Assembly (NCBI RefSeq): GCF_030503435.1
Contig: NZ_JAUKPO010000018.1
Location: 1 to 64,000, forward strand
Source of the DNA: Rhodocytophaga aerolata
GTDB lineage: Bacteria; Bacteroidota; Bacteroidia; Cytophagales; 172606-1
DNA: 64,000 nt
Reading direction: 5' to 3'
Shown: positions 27,601-36,101 of the stretch, one piece after another
How the letters are laid out: every line of letters starts with the position of its first letter
Position numbering within the stretch: position 1 is the stretch's first letter
Notes under the pieces: model-generated
Seen by the model: the letters and a program-made list of their open reading frames with translations, nothing else
Database searches by the model: none
What the model was told of the DNA's origin: nothing
Position numbers and translations under genes: made by a program

Positions 27601-28224
27601 GCAGCAGGAAAACGGATTACCATTCCTAAAAGCCAGATTACGGCTCTCGAAAAAATACCAGGTTCTTTGATGCCCGCCGGGTTAACGGCCGGATTAGAAA
27701 AGGAAGAGTTTGTTAATCTGATTGGTTTTCTGTCCAGGCTTGGTGAGCCGGGAGATTACCGGGTGCCCAATACACGTTTTGTTAGAAGATGGACAACTAT
27801 TGCAGCCAGTAAAGAACTTGCTGAAAAGACAAATGATGAAGGAGTAGCCTATGTGGTTAAACAAGCAGCCAGAATCCCTTCAACTCCAGCGTATAGCAAC
27901 GTAGCCGGAAACTTACCCATCGAAGAATTACCTGTACTGGAGGTGTCAACGAATAAAAAATACAGTGTAGCCAGCTTTGAGATTGAGGTGCTGAACAAAG
28001 GTCAGGTACATTTGCTGATTAATTCAATTGCCGGAATCACAGCCTGGGTAGGTCAACAGCCCCTTACACTCACCGACCAGGGCGTACGTACAGAATTACC
28101 ACAAGGCATCCACCAAATCACCCTGGTGTTAGACCGGAACATACGACCTAAAGGACCGCTTGGTATTCAATTACAAGAGGCTGCAGGTTCAGGGGCTCAA
28201 ACCAGGTTAGTTATGGGGCAATAA
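24661..28224 (+). CDS. PVC-type CxxCH heme protein: beta-propeller, HEAT repeats, cytochrome c
   Basis: A 1187-residue exported protein from the ATG at 24661; an upstream in-frame start at 24460 would lie inside the hydrolase gene and is rejected. Order: hydrophobic N-terminus (about 35-55), a membrane-bound-dehydrogenase-type beta-propeller (about 75-430) with two DxDGDG calcium-loop motifs (DTDGDGKADK, at 25051 and 25180), HEAT-like helical repeats (about 440-850), a cytochrome c domain with C907-V-S-C910-H911 and AIGGAGGLIGPDL, and a C-terminal beta region. Probably a periplasmic heme electron carrier joined to a sugar-oxidising or binding module. It is coupled to the SGNH hydrolase. The substrate is not known. 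Confidence 0.9.
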   Translation: MKENKHSKPATQSGFIISGIEPNRGYIARKFTSGLLVKIYSRILFITSSILFTSMITQDNRKDNPDPADELASFHVAEGFEVTLFAAEPMVVKPIQMNWDADGRLWVVSSTAYPHLKTGEQANDKIYVLEDTDGDGKADKSTIFAEGLLTPTGILPGDGGVYVANSTEILHFSDTDGDGKADKKRVILTGFGTADTHHLIHTFRWGPEGHLYFNQSIYIYSHVETPSGVKRLEGGGVWQLQPKTLDLTIYAKGLINPWGLQFDRWGQSFLTDGAGNEGINYAFPGATFVTSPGAERIIRGLNPGQPKHSGLEMVSGRHLPDSWQGSLLTNDFRANRINRFTLEQQGSGYASKQAEDVLWTDHVAFRPVDVLVGPDGAVYVADWYNPIIQHGEVDFHDPRRDQQHGRIWRIVAKDRPLVKKPQLSNAPGEELLEALTFPEDWTRAQARQLLKERGTKEVMPALEKWISNLDKKSADYEHHLLEALWVHQSLDVVNEPLLLSLLTAQRHQARAAGLRALQLWHTKIKNVPSLLAKAVKDTHPQVRLEAVIALRLVKTPESARTALTVLDYPMDEFLEYSLWYTLRELEPLVMDRLKTEPAFLGNARQTAFALKSMNNPEVISPLLKLYESNEIPEEYQPDVLHSLAKWGKTAQLNTLFDMAVTGYANQNKQVPALLGTLVEAARQRDVRPDKDLHRIARFIGSDDETTVIHALHLTGYWHLEEMREQLISLLPKKDRNVQRAILAALVSLDKTKAEKLLIGLASSKQSVDLRLLAAAQLVPLNVPEAARITAELLRTMPAETESAELFRAFLAHPQGTQLLAEELIAKKIPTNVAKAVRPVFQQQIPWGRHKNEDVQKMIQALEASGGFLPAERMPQQLSSQEINRLAIDIRGGANYALGEAMFRKSNCVSCHAIGGAGGLIGPDLSSLGTSSPVETIINSILFPSNSIKEGYELQRVAKKDGSQLMGYLVSNGNSEIVMRDAAGKRITIPKSQITALEKIPGSLMPAGLTAGLEKEEFVNLIGFLSRLGEPGDYRVPNTRFVRRWTTIAASKELAEKTNDEGVAYVVKQAARIPSTPAYSNVAGNLPIEELPVLEVSTNKKYSVASFEIEVLNKGQVHLLINSIAGITAWVGQQPLTLTDQGVRTELPQGIHQITLVLDRNIRPKGPLGIQLQEAAGSGAQTRLVMGQ

Positions 28225-28289
28225 AGAATGATAAACGTAAAACGTGTTGAAAGAAAGCTAATCTGGTGTTTCCATGTTTTGGTAAAAGA

Positions 28290-28308
28290 GGTTATTTAGC
28301 AAATAACC
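28290..28308. terminator. Weak hairpin between convergent genes
   Basis: GGTTATTT and AAATAACC form a perfect 8-bp stem with a three-base loop. No clear T-run follows on either strand, so termination is uncertain. Confidence 0.3.
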
Positions 28309-28424
28309 GAAGTATATTGAGCAAGGAATAGCCAATGATGAAGGAGTTTACCCCCATAATCGAAACTCATTGTACGACCTTTAATCATATAATAACTTCA
28401 TTTATCGATAGTATAAGCGGGTTA

Positions 28425-31001
28425 TTACTTCTTCCTAAACATCCGGTTGGTTAATAATTTTATGAGCTCAATACCCAGGATACACAAACCAGTAACAGCT
28501 AAAATCATCCGCATGGCATTCCAGTCCAAGGCATTCGTTTTAAATACAGATTCTGTAAAAGGCAGATACACAATAATGAGTTGTAGCACTACCGTCAGTA
28601 CAATGGCTCCCCACATACCGATGTTGGCAAATAGCTTTGAACTGAACATGGTATGATACGCAGACCGAACGGAAAGGGCATTCCCTAACTGAATGAAACA
28701 AAGCAGGGTAAAAACAATTGTTTGCTGCGTTTGCACCACATATCCCTGGTTGGCAGCCCATGCCTGAGTTAAAATAACGGCAACCGCCATTAATACGCCA
28801 GTGAATAGGATTTTAGGAATTAAGCCACCGGCAAACAGATTTTCTTTCGGGGGCCTGGGAGGCAGTTGCATAATATCTTTTTCTGCGGGCTCTGCCGTAA
28901 GGGCAAGGCCAGGTAAGCCATCTGTTACCAGGTTGATCCAGAGAATATGAATGGGAAGCAAAGGAATAGCCAGGCCAAACAGCGGTGCAAAGAAAATAGT
29001 TAAAATTTCCGCCAGATTACAGGCCAGTACGTATAAAATGAATTTTCTGATGTTCTCATAAATGCGCCTGCCCTCTTTTACGGCTTTAACAATGGTGGCA
29101 AAATTATCGTCAAGCAAGATCATGTCGGCGGCTTCTTTGGATACATCCGTACCGGTAATCCCCATGGCTACGCCGATATCTGCCTGCTTCAGCGAAGGGG
29201 CATCATTCACACCATCACCGGTCATGGCTACAAATTCGCCATTGTTTTGCAATGCTTTTACTATGTTTAATTTTTGCTCCGGAGATACCCTGGCATAGAC
29301 AAAAATATTTTTTACTTCGCGGCTGAATTCTTCTTCGGTTAGTTTGGCCAGATCGGCACCGGTTCTGGTATTTTTGGAACCTTCCTTTACCATTTGCAAT
29401 CGTTCAGCAATAGCATAGGCCGTCAGGGGTTGATCACCGGTAATCATAACGGTTTTAATACCTGCGGTTTTGCATTCCTTTATGGCTTCTATCACTTCTT
29501 CTCTGGGCGGATCAATCATGGCGGCCATTCCCAGAAAATCCAGGTCTTTCTCTATTTCTTCCGTAATAACGGCAGGTTTCTGTTCAAACTCCTTGTAGGC
29601 AAAGAATAATACCCGCAACCCATCTGCTGCCCAGGCCCGGTTTACATCCAGCCATTTGGGAACCTGGTCTTTGTATTTACCGGCTAATACTTCCACTACT
29701 CTGGCCGGGGCACCCTTCACAAACAATATCCATTTATCCTGAGCCTGATGCAGGGTGCTCATACGCATGCGTACTGAATCGAAAGGTAATTTGTCAACCA
29801 GTGGTAATTGCTGTTCTGCTTCTTGTTTCGTATGGCCTTTCTCCAGCGCATAGGTAACCAGAGCAGTTTCTGTAGAATCGCCCAGGATAGTGCCATCCTC
29901 TGAAAACCGTACTTCATTGTTCAGGAGCATGGCTTGTTGTAACAACTCATCCCGTTCCGGAACAGCCCGGAACTTCTCTACCGTCATGATGTTTTGGGTG
30001 AGCGTACCGGTTTTGTCGCTACAGATGTAGGTAACAGAGCCTAAGGTTTCCACAGCAGGTAACACCCTGATTAAGGCTTTCTGTTTCACCATTCTCCGCG
30101 CACCATTGGCAAGGGCGATGGTGATTACCGCAGGCAAGGCTTCAGGCAAGGCAGCCACTGCTAAAGAAAGAGCCGTCAGGAACATCAGGAAAGCCGGTTC
30201 GCCCCGCCACAAGCCAAAACCAAACACTATGGCACATATAATTACTACGATTACGGCAAGCTGCTTGCTGAAAACGGCCAGGCGTTTTTGCAGCGGTGTT
30301 TGTTGTTCGCCTACTTCCAGCAATCCGGCAATCTTGCCAATTTCCGTATGCATGCCTGTAGACGTAACAATGGCTTTGGCCGATCCGTTGCTGATGATTG
30401 TTCCTTTAAAGACCATATTCAGCTGGTCGCCAGGGCCCAGTTGTTCTTTTGCAATAGCATCGGTTATTTTTTCTACCGAATGGCTCTCCCCGGTTAAGGC
30501 GGCCTCTTCCGTTTTAAGTGCACTAACCTCCAATAACCTGGCATCGGCCGGTACAATATCTCCTGCTTCCAGGAGGATAACATCCCCAGGCACCAGTTCT
30601 TTTGCTTCAATTTTAGTAGGATTATTATCCCGGATCACGAGGGCATATTGTGCTGCCATCTGCTGGAGCATCCGCATAGATTCTTCTGCATTATTTTCCT
30701 GCGCATAGCCTATCCAGGCATTTCCAATGATGATGGCCAGAATGACATAGGCATCCGTATGCTCCCCTACCACAAAGGAGATTATGGCTGCTATAATCAG
30801 AATAACAATCATTACATCTTTAAACTGGGCAAACAGGATGGCTAATTTACTTTTCTGCTTGGCCTCTTTTAAGGTATTTTTTCCATGCTGTTGTTGCAGT
30901 GAAGGAATTAATTCTTTTTTTAGCCCTGAGGTAGAAGATTGCAATTTCTTAACAACTTCCTCAGCCGGTAGCTGATACCATGTATCCATATGTGTAGGCA
31001 A
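28425..31001 (-). CDS. Calcium-type P-type ATPase (P2A-like)
   Basis: An 858-residue inner-membrane cation pump. The actuator loop LTGES is near residue 170, the phosphorylated aspartate is D329 in DKTGTLT, and ITGDQ and GDGVNDAP mark the nucleotide and hinge sites. Ligand residues of calcium pumps are present: PEALPAVIT in membrane helix 4, LACNLAEI in helix 5 and NLVTDGLPGLAL in helix 6. About ten membrane segments in the usual 2+2+6 plan, and a length normal for bacterial Ca2+ ATPases. It is third in an apparent minus-strand operon behind a bestrophin channel and a carbonic anhydrase (93 bases after the latter). It likely exports Ca2+; the link with bicarbonate enzymes is suggestive of Ca2+/carbonate or pH handling. 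Confidence 0.92.
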   Translation of the reverse strand: MPTHMDTWYQLPAEEVVKKLQSSTSGLKKELIPSLQQQHGKNTLKEAKQKSKLAILFAQFKDVMIVILIIAAIISFVVGEHTDAYVILAIIIGNAWIGYAQENNAEESMRMLQQMAAQYALVIRDNNPTKIEAKELVPGDVILLEAGDIVPADARLLEVSALKTEEAALTGESHSVEKITDAIAKEQLGPGDQLNMVFKGTIISNGSAKAIVTSTGMHTEIGKIAGLLEVGEQQTPLQKRLAVFSKQLAVIVVIICAIVFGFGLWRGEPAFLMFLTALSLAVAALPEALPAVITIALANGARRMVKQKALIRVLPAVETLGSVTYICSDKTGTLTQNIMTVEKFRAVPERDELLQQAMLLNNEVRFSEDGTILGDSTETALVTYALEKGHTKQEAEQQLPLVDKLPFDSVRMRMSTLHQAQDKWILFVKGAPARVVEVLAGKYKDQVPKWLDVNRAWAADGLRVLFFAYKEFEQKPAVITEEIEKDLDFLGMAAMIDPPREEVIEAIKECKTAGIKTVMITGDQPLTAYAIAERLQMVKEGSKNTRTGADLAKLTEEEFSREVKNIFVYARVSPEQKLNIVKALQNNGEFVAMTGDGVNDAPSLKQADIGVAMGITGTDVSKEAADMILLDDNFATIVKAVKEGRRIYENIRKFILYVLACNLAEILTIFFAPLFGLAIPLLPIHILWINLVTDGLPGLALTAEPAEKDIMQLPPRPPKENLFAGGLIPKILFTGVLMAVAVILTQAWAANQGYVVQTQQTIVFTLLCFIQLGNALSVRSAYHTMFSSKLFANIGMWGAIVLTVVLQLIIVYLPFTESVFKTNALDWNAMRMILAVTGLCILGIELIKLLTNRMFRKK

Positions 31002-31094
31002 TTAGGTGTAGTGAAATGAGAATGGCTGACTTTATGCCATCCATAGAATTACTTTAAATAACCGCTGTGACAAAAAAGACTGTCTGCTAAACCT

Positions 31095-31733
31095 TTATGA
31101 ATCGGTCAGGTTATAAATATCTTTTATGTCTTTAAGAATATGTTCAAAGTCAATGTTTAAATCTACTATCCGCCCTGTCCTGATGTCAAACACCCAGCCG
31201 TGTACCTGCGGATACCCTTCGGCCAGATAACTTTGTTGCAGGGCTGCCGTCTTGATGATGTTGATACATTGCTCCTGCACATTGAGCTCGGCTAATCGGT
31301 CGTAGCGTTTCTCTACGTCGGCTATCGCCTGGAGTTCTGTTTTGTGAATGCGGTAAACATCCCGGATGTTGCGTAACCAGGGATTCAGGATGCCCATATC
31401 TTTGGCAATCATGGCGGCTTTAATGCCTCCGCAGTTATAATGTCCGCAAACGATAACTTGCTTTACTTTCAGATGTCTGATAGCATAGTTGATCACCGAC
31501 ATCACACTCAGATCTACACTGTTTACCAGATTGGCAATATTGCGGTGCACAAACACTTCGCCAGGGCCTACGCCCATCAATTCTTCGGCGGTTACCCGGC
31601 TGTCGCTGCAACCAATGTATAAATAATCCGGGTTTTGCTCTTTAGCTAATTGAGCAAAAAAGTCTTTATCCGTGCCGGTTTTTTGTGCAATCCATTTGCG
31701 GTTATTTTCAAATATTTCTTCGTAGGTAGTCAT
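31095..31733 (-). CDS. Beta-class carbonic anhydrase (operon 1)
   Basis: A 212-residue cytoplasmic zinc enzyme interconverting CO2 and bicarbonate. Zinc ligands C42, H98 and C101 and the catalytic dyad D44/R46 are visible (CSDSR, HYNCGG). VGPGEVFVHRNIAN and the following helix are family standard. It lies 28 bases behind the bestrophin gene and before the Ca2+ ATPase. Pairing with a bestrophin anion channel suggests bicarbonate made or consumed by this enzyme is exchanged across the membrane next to it. Confidence 0.93.
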   Translation of the reverse strand: MTTYEEIFENNRKWIAQKTGTDKDFFAQLAKEQNPDYLYIGCSDSRVTAEELMGVGPGEVFVHRNIANLVNSVDLSVMSVINYAIRHLKVKQVIVCGHYNCGGIKAAMIAKDMGILNPWLRNIRDVYRIHKTELQAIADVEKRYDRLAELNVQEQCINIIKTAALQQSYLAEGYPQVHGWVFDIRTGRIVDLNIDFEHILKDIKDIYNLTDS

Positions 31734-31761
31734 AGCAATAGTTTAGTATATGGTGTATGCA

Positions 31762-32673
31762 TTACAAGTAATACTCTTGATTAATGGGTTGAACAGGAGG
31801 TGGAATGTCTTTTTCACCCAGCATTTGTAACAGGTTAATCTCAATCGTCCGGCAAATCTGGTTAAGCGGAATACCAGTGGAAATTTCATCAAACGGGTCC
31901 ATCAGCCCCATGCCATTCTGGTGCGTTACATGGAAAATAAAGCCAATAATCCATCCGATTACGATGGACCATCCGCCCACGGCATCGGCCAGAATTAAGG
32001 TAAGAAAGATAACAAAAGCCCAGATAAACAGCCTGGTAAAATAGATATATGAGGTAGGGAAAACCGTATTCCGGATACGTTCGCTTCTGCCCATATGGTC
32101 TGTTAAGGCACTAATCAATGTATTGAATTGTACAAACCGGAACTCATCAATGGCATGCGCTTGCGATAATTGTTGCAGGTCAATGGCATGCAGGGATAAA
32201 ATGGCATTGGCCGTATTGCTTTCTTTATTTACTTGTTCCAGGTCTGTTTCACTCAGGAATTGCTTATAATATCCCTCCGCATTTCTCCGCAAACTCTCTT
32301 TTAAGGCATATATAAAAGCTATCTGCCGGAAAATTATTCGTTTTTTTAAAGCCGCTAATTCATCAATGGTTAACTCCCCGGGAACCGTATAATACAAAAT
32401 ATTGCGGGTCCAGCTGCGGCTATCATTTACAATGGCTCCCCAGATGGTTCTGGCTTCCCACCACCGGCTGTATGCCTGATTATTATTAAAACCTACAAAA
32501 AAGGCAATGGCTGTACCTAACAAAGTTGCCAGGGTAGCAGGTATCTGTATGGCTCTCGACACAATGTATTCATGCAGATAATAGGTAGCTACACAGGTGA
32601 AAATCATCATTAGGTCTACTTTCCAGGTGGACCGCAGAATCCGTACTAAGCTTAAATTCTGAGTAATTAACAT
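31762..32673 (-). CDS. Bestrophin-family anion channel (operon 1)
   Basis: A 303-residue inner-membrane channel of the bestrophin/UPF0187 family. Seen: NNQAYSRWWEARTIWGAIVN near residues 65-85, the family signature, about four membrane segments, and a proline-containing C-terminus. Prokaryotic bestrophins form pentameric ion channels; several eukaryotic ones carry bicarbonate. It is probably the first gene of the operon, since a terminator separates it from the AEC gene upstream. A paralog lies at 40170. Confidence 0.9.
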   Translation of the reverse strand: MLITQNLSLVRILRSTWKVDLMMIFTCVATYYLHEYIVSRAIQIPATLATLLGTAIAFFVGFNNNQAYSRWWEARTIWGAIVNDSRSWTRNILYYTVPGELTIDELAALKKRIIFRQIAFIYALKESLRRNAEGYYKQFLSETDLEQVNKESNTANAILSLHAIDLQQLSQAHAIDEFRFVQFNTLISALTDHMGRSERIRNTVFPTSYIYFTRLFIWAFVIFLTLILADAVGGWSIVIGWIIGFIFHVTHQNGMGLMDPFDEISTGIPLNQICRTIEINLLQMLGEKDIPPPVQPINQEYYL

Positions 32674-32834
32674 GGGTAATAGTAAGGTGCCTTTCTCAAG
32701 TCAAGTAAAACCGTAATAGTATACCAACAATATGAATCAAATTTCTAACTCAATCAAGTTATCTGGATAATTCCGGCTATTTACCTTTCAGGAAGGAATG
32801 GGGATTAGCCTCTGGTCAGCAAGTAGAAAACAAA

Positions 32835-32862
32835 AAAGCCCTCTGGTTAGAAGGGCTTTCCG
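32835..32862 (-). terminator. Terminator downstream of the AEC transporter
   Basis: AAAGCCCT / AGGGCTTT stem with a nine-base loop, flanked by A-runs on its left side, which are T-runs on the minus strand. It ends the AEC transcript before the bestrophin promoter. Confidence 0.75.
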
Positions 32863-32924
32863 TTGTACAACTTTGGAGTAAGTATAGGGAGCATGTAAGT
32901 AACTAAACTACTAAAGCAGGTTCT

Positions 32925-33854
32925 CTACATACTCCCTCCAAATAAGATTACACACACAATAGGTACCAGAAGCAAGGATATAATGGAAGATAAGGACACC
33001 AGCAGCGAAGCATTCTCCGATTCTGTTTCCAGGAAAGAAGCAAACACTACCAGGTTAGCCGCAATAGGAAAAGCCGGAATCAGCAAAAGCAATTTTTGTT
33101 CATCGGGCTTGAGCTGTCCCATAACCGCCATTTCCAGCAAAACCAGCCCACCCATCAGCAAAGCAGCCGCCACATAGCGGATACCCAATAGTTTACTGAA
33201 TTTCTTATACGCTACTTTTTTCAGGTTTACGGAAGTTAGCCCGATGCCTATGATCACCATCCCCAGGGCCGATAGTATCCAGCTCAGTCCTTCCATAACA
33301 GGAGCCAGAGATTCCGGAACCTTGAACCCCAGTGCATTGGCAACAATGGCTGCAACAGAGGCATATACGGCGGGTATTTTCACTACATTCAGTACGGCTT
33401 TTTTAATCGGCAAATCTTTACTGCGGGAAACCAGATAGTAGCCTATGGTATCTCCATAAAACACATTACCCATATACGCACTGATAATCAGCGGCATCTG
33501 TTGTTCGCCGAACAGAGCCAATACCACCGGAATACCAAACCAGCCAATGTTGAAATACGAATACGAACAGAATAACAAATATTTATTCATATCCTTTGCC
33601 ACATACCGGTGAGTGATCCAGGCAGGCAGGTTCATGAGCAAGCCTAGCACAAACACCATCAGTGAAACAGTCAGCAGTTGAGACAATTCTGCCTTTGCCA
33701 GGTTATCGAAAATGACTACCGGAATTAAAAAATACAGCAGAATTTTAGAGACCGGCTTACTCTTTAAGCCGAACCACCGGCTGGCTGCATAACCGGCTGC
33801 AATAAACAGATAGAGAGGCAGTACATGAGAAAACAGTTTACCTAGTACGTCCAT
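32925..33854 (-). CDS. AEC-family transporter
   Basis: A 309-residue inner-membrane carrier of the auxin-efflux-carrier family, with about ten hydrophobic segments. Family marks: YFLIPVVIFDNLAKAELSQL near residues 40-62 and YSYFNIGWFGIPVVLALFG in the middle, with glycine/asparagine breaks typical of the crossed helices. Bacterial members export small organic acids such as malate or act as efflux carriers. The start overlaps the end of the FAD/NAD(P)-binding gene by 17 bases, so the two are coexpressed and may handle the same metabolite. A terminator follows. Confidence 0.88.
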   Translation of the reverse strand: MDVLGKLFSHVLPLYLFIAAGYAASRWFGLKSKPVSKILLYFLIPVVIFDNLAKAELSQLLTVSLMVFVLGLLMNLPAWITHRYVAKDMNKYLLFCSYSYFNIGWFGIPVVLALFGEQQMPLIISAYMGNVFYGDTIGYYLVSRSKDLPIKKAVLNVVKIPAVYASVAAIVANALGFKVPESLAPVMEGLSWILSALGMVIIGIGLTSVNLKKVAYKKFSKLLGIRYVAAALLMGGLVLLEMAVMGQLKPDEQKLLLLIPAFPIAANLVVFASFLETESENASLLVSLSSIISLLLVPIVCVILFGGSM

Positions 33855-35361
33855 GGCATATCCGGTTAGTTATAGCACTGGCCATCCGGTCAATACAGGT
33901 TACATTGAACCATACTGCATTGGTGTCGAAAAGTTCGCCTACCAGCAACTGCCCGGTTCCATACAAAGGCGCATCCGGATGTCCGGGTACGTGTACTTGT
34001 AAGGTATAAGTATCGGCCCGTATGCCTCCTGGCTTATATGGAATAAGCAGGTTTTTCTTCAACAGTTGCTCCAGCAAGGGAATACGCATATAGGTAATAT
34101 CCCGTGCGGTACCAGTTGCATTCACGAGATAAGGCACTTTATCAGTCTTTCCATTAGCCATTCTCAGCTGGAACAGTTGTTCTTTAGCCTCCCACTCTAC
34201 TTTTTCTGAATGGCCTTTTACCGTAAGTTGCCCGGATTCCAGCAGCCTGATTAGTTTACGGCCATTTTCCGGAGGTATACAATGCCTGTTAATGTCGAAG
34301 TAATGACCAACCCATTTGGAGAACAGAATTTTCTGATCGGTAGGCAACAATTTCCATATTTCAAAAGAAAGGTACCGTGTAGCGTAAAGGATATTCTGAA
34401 ATTCACTTTTTCCTTCCAAGGCTACTTCCAGATCGTATTTGAGTAATGCCAGCGGGTCCTTGCCTATTCTGTCAAACTTTTTCCAGTCTGTTTGTTTGCC
34501 CATTACCCGTTCAGCTTCTGCCCGGAACAAACGGATCAAGTCTTTAGCCCGCAGGGTACGTTTTTGCTCCCGGATTATTTTGCGGATGTTTTCCATGGTC
34601 AGGATTTTGCGTTCAAAATCTACATCAAAAGGTGTTTGTATCCGGGGCAACAATCCGTGTCTGGAATATAAGGTGAGCTTGCCGGTATGCCCGTTATCCA
34701 TAAACGTCATCAGCGTGTCGATAGCCGTAAGACTTGTGCCCAGAATAGCTACTGGCGCATCGGCAGGAATATCCCTGATCAGCCGGCTGGAGGGCCAGGG
34801 AAAATCAACGTACGCAGGTGAAGCTTCTAAATGCCGGAAGTTATTGGGTTTTGGTGTGCCAGTTGCCAGAATGGTTACATCCGTTTCAAGTGTCTCTCCG
34901 GATTTCAGAAAAAGATCCACCTTCCCTTCCCGTATTTCTGCATCCACCACTTCATCATGGCATAGTTCTACCTGGATGTTATGCCGGCTGGCTAACTGGG
35001 TATATTCGGCGACAACATCTTTCAGGTATTGGCCATACAATTGGCGGGGCAAATACGCATCCGGATGAATCACAGCCTGCGGGTATTGTTGCTGCACGTT
35101 GCTTTTATGCGTTTGAAGCCACTCTACAAAATGCATGGGTTCGAAGGCAAAAATACCCATTAAACCAGCAGAGGTGTTCAGCAAATGGCCCTTCTGAGAG
35201 GTATCATAGGCAAGGCCGGGGCCAACCTCTTCTTTCTTTTCAAACAGGGTAATAGAAACTGGCGTAGGGGCCGGTTCAATAAGTAATTTTAATACAAGGT
35301 GGACAAGTGAAGCAACACCATTTGCCCCTCCTCCGACGATAGCTAGTGTGGTTGATTTCAT
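33838..35361 (-). CDS. FAD/NAD(P)-binding oxidoreductase-like protein
   Basis: A 507-residue flavoprotein of the FAD-NAD(P)-binding (HI0933/lysine monooxygenase-like) type. N-terminal nucleotide motif VGGGANGVAS at residues 9-18, then EVGPGLAYDTSQKGHLLNTSAGLM, typical of this group. A second dinucleotide site is VAILGTSLTAIDTL near 205-218. The C-terminal LVNATGTARD closes the flavin domain. No membrane segment or signal. Relatives include SidA/ornithine-hydroxylase-like proteins, but the substrate here is unknown. It overlaps the AEC transporter and diverges from the Gre-like gene. Confidence 0.85.
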   Translation of the reverse strand: MKSTTLAIVGGGANGVASLVHLVLKLLIEPAPTPVSITLFEKKEEVGPGLAYDTSQKGHLLNTSAGLMGIFAFEPMHFVEWLQTHKSNVQQQYPQAVIHPDAYLPRQLYGQYLKDVVAEYTQLASRHNIQVELCHDEVVDAEIREGKVDLFLKSGETLETDVTILATGTPKPNNFRHLEASPAYVDFPWPSSRLIRDIPADAPVAILGTSLTAIDTLMTFMDNGHTGKLTLYSRHGLLPRIQTPFDVDFERKILTMENIRKIIREQKRTLRAKDLIRLFRAEAERVMGKQTDWKKFDRIGKDPLALLKYDLEVALEGKSEFQNILYATRYLSFEIWKLLPTDQKILFSKWVGHYFDINRHCIPPENGRKLIRLLESGQLTVKGHSEKVEWEAKEQLFQLRMANGKTDKVPYLVNATGTARDITYMRIPLLEQLLKKNLLIPYKPGGIRADTYTLQVHVPGHPDAPLYGTGQLLVGELFDTNAVWFNVTCIDRMASAITNRICHGRTR

Positions 35362-35547
35362 TAAAAATGCCTATTCATATGTTTCTTCCAACTACGGGCT
35401 TTGTTGTTTTGTTTAGAAACGGATGATAAAAAGGAAATAACCTACATTCAACGAATAGGCAACCCGGCAAATCAATAGTGCTGTAACAACAAGAAACAAT
35501 CCATCCGGAGAAGAAACTTGCATCCACCGGCTACGTTAAGGAAACGT

Positions 35548-36066
35548 ATGAGCAGAGCTTTTGTAAAAGAAGATGATTCCGGCGAACCGCCTATTATTCC
35601 ACCAAGGGCTGCCCTGCCTCCAGGTACGCCCAATTATGTAACGCCGCAGGGCTTGCAAATGCTTCGGGCAGAAGTAGGCCAGTTAGAAATGGAACGGACC
35701 GCCATTGAAGCCAACCGCCAGGATGAACCCGAGCGGAGAAGGCAGTTGTTAATCATTAATGGCCGCTTGAGTGCCCTCACCGAGCGGTTGGCAAGCGCCA
35801 GGCTGGTAGAGCCCCTCAGTGAATCAGCAGACCAGGTGCGTTTTGGCGTTACGGTAACCTTACGCACCAAATCCGGAGGCAAACCCGGCACCATCCGTCA
35901 GTTCACTATTGTGGGAGTAGATGAAGCCTCGGTACCCGATGGTCGTATCTCGTTTGTTTCGCCACTGGCAAGAAGTATCATGGGCGCTACCTTAGGCCAG
36001 AATATAGCCCTGCGCATGGGGCCGGTAACCGAAACTGTGGAAATTGCTGATATTTGCTATTCTTAA
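35548..36066 (+). CDS. GreA/GreB-like transcription elongation factor
   Basis: A 172-residue protein from the ATG at 35548; an earlier TTG at 35518 is not needed. It begins SRAFVKEDD, followed by a proline-rich bridge, then TPQGLQMLRAEVGQL opening the antiparallel coiled coil (about 45-105) and a C-terminal FKBP-like domain (FTIVGVDEA, GRISFVSPLARSIMG). Gre factors insert the coil into the RNA polymerase channel and stimulate RNA cleavage with acidic residues at the coil tip. Here the tip is ANRQDEPERRR in place of the usual DLSENAEY, so cleavage activity may be altered. It diverges from the oxidoreductase gene. Confidence 0.85.
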   Translation: MSRAFVKEDDSGEPPIIPPRAALPPGTPNYVTPQGLQMLRAEVGQLEMERTAIEANRQDEPERRRQLLIINGRLSALTERLASARLVEPLSESADQVRFGVTVTLRTKSGGKPGTIRQFTIVGVDEASVPDGRISFVSPLARSIMGATLGQNIALRMGPVTETVEIADICYS

Positions 36067-36068
36067 TC

Positions 36069-36076
36069 TACCTTTG
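36069..36076 (+). promoter_or_regulatory. Candidate -7 box for the 82-aa gene
   Basis: TACCTTTG matches TAnnTTTG and lies 26 bases before the ATG at 36102. A TTG at 36044-36046 gives a -33 element at 22 bases, inside the end of the Gre-like gene. Confidence 0.45.
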
Positions 36077-36101
36077 CAAACTCATATAGTATACGTTATT
36101 A

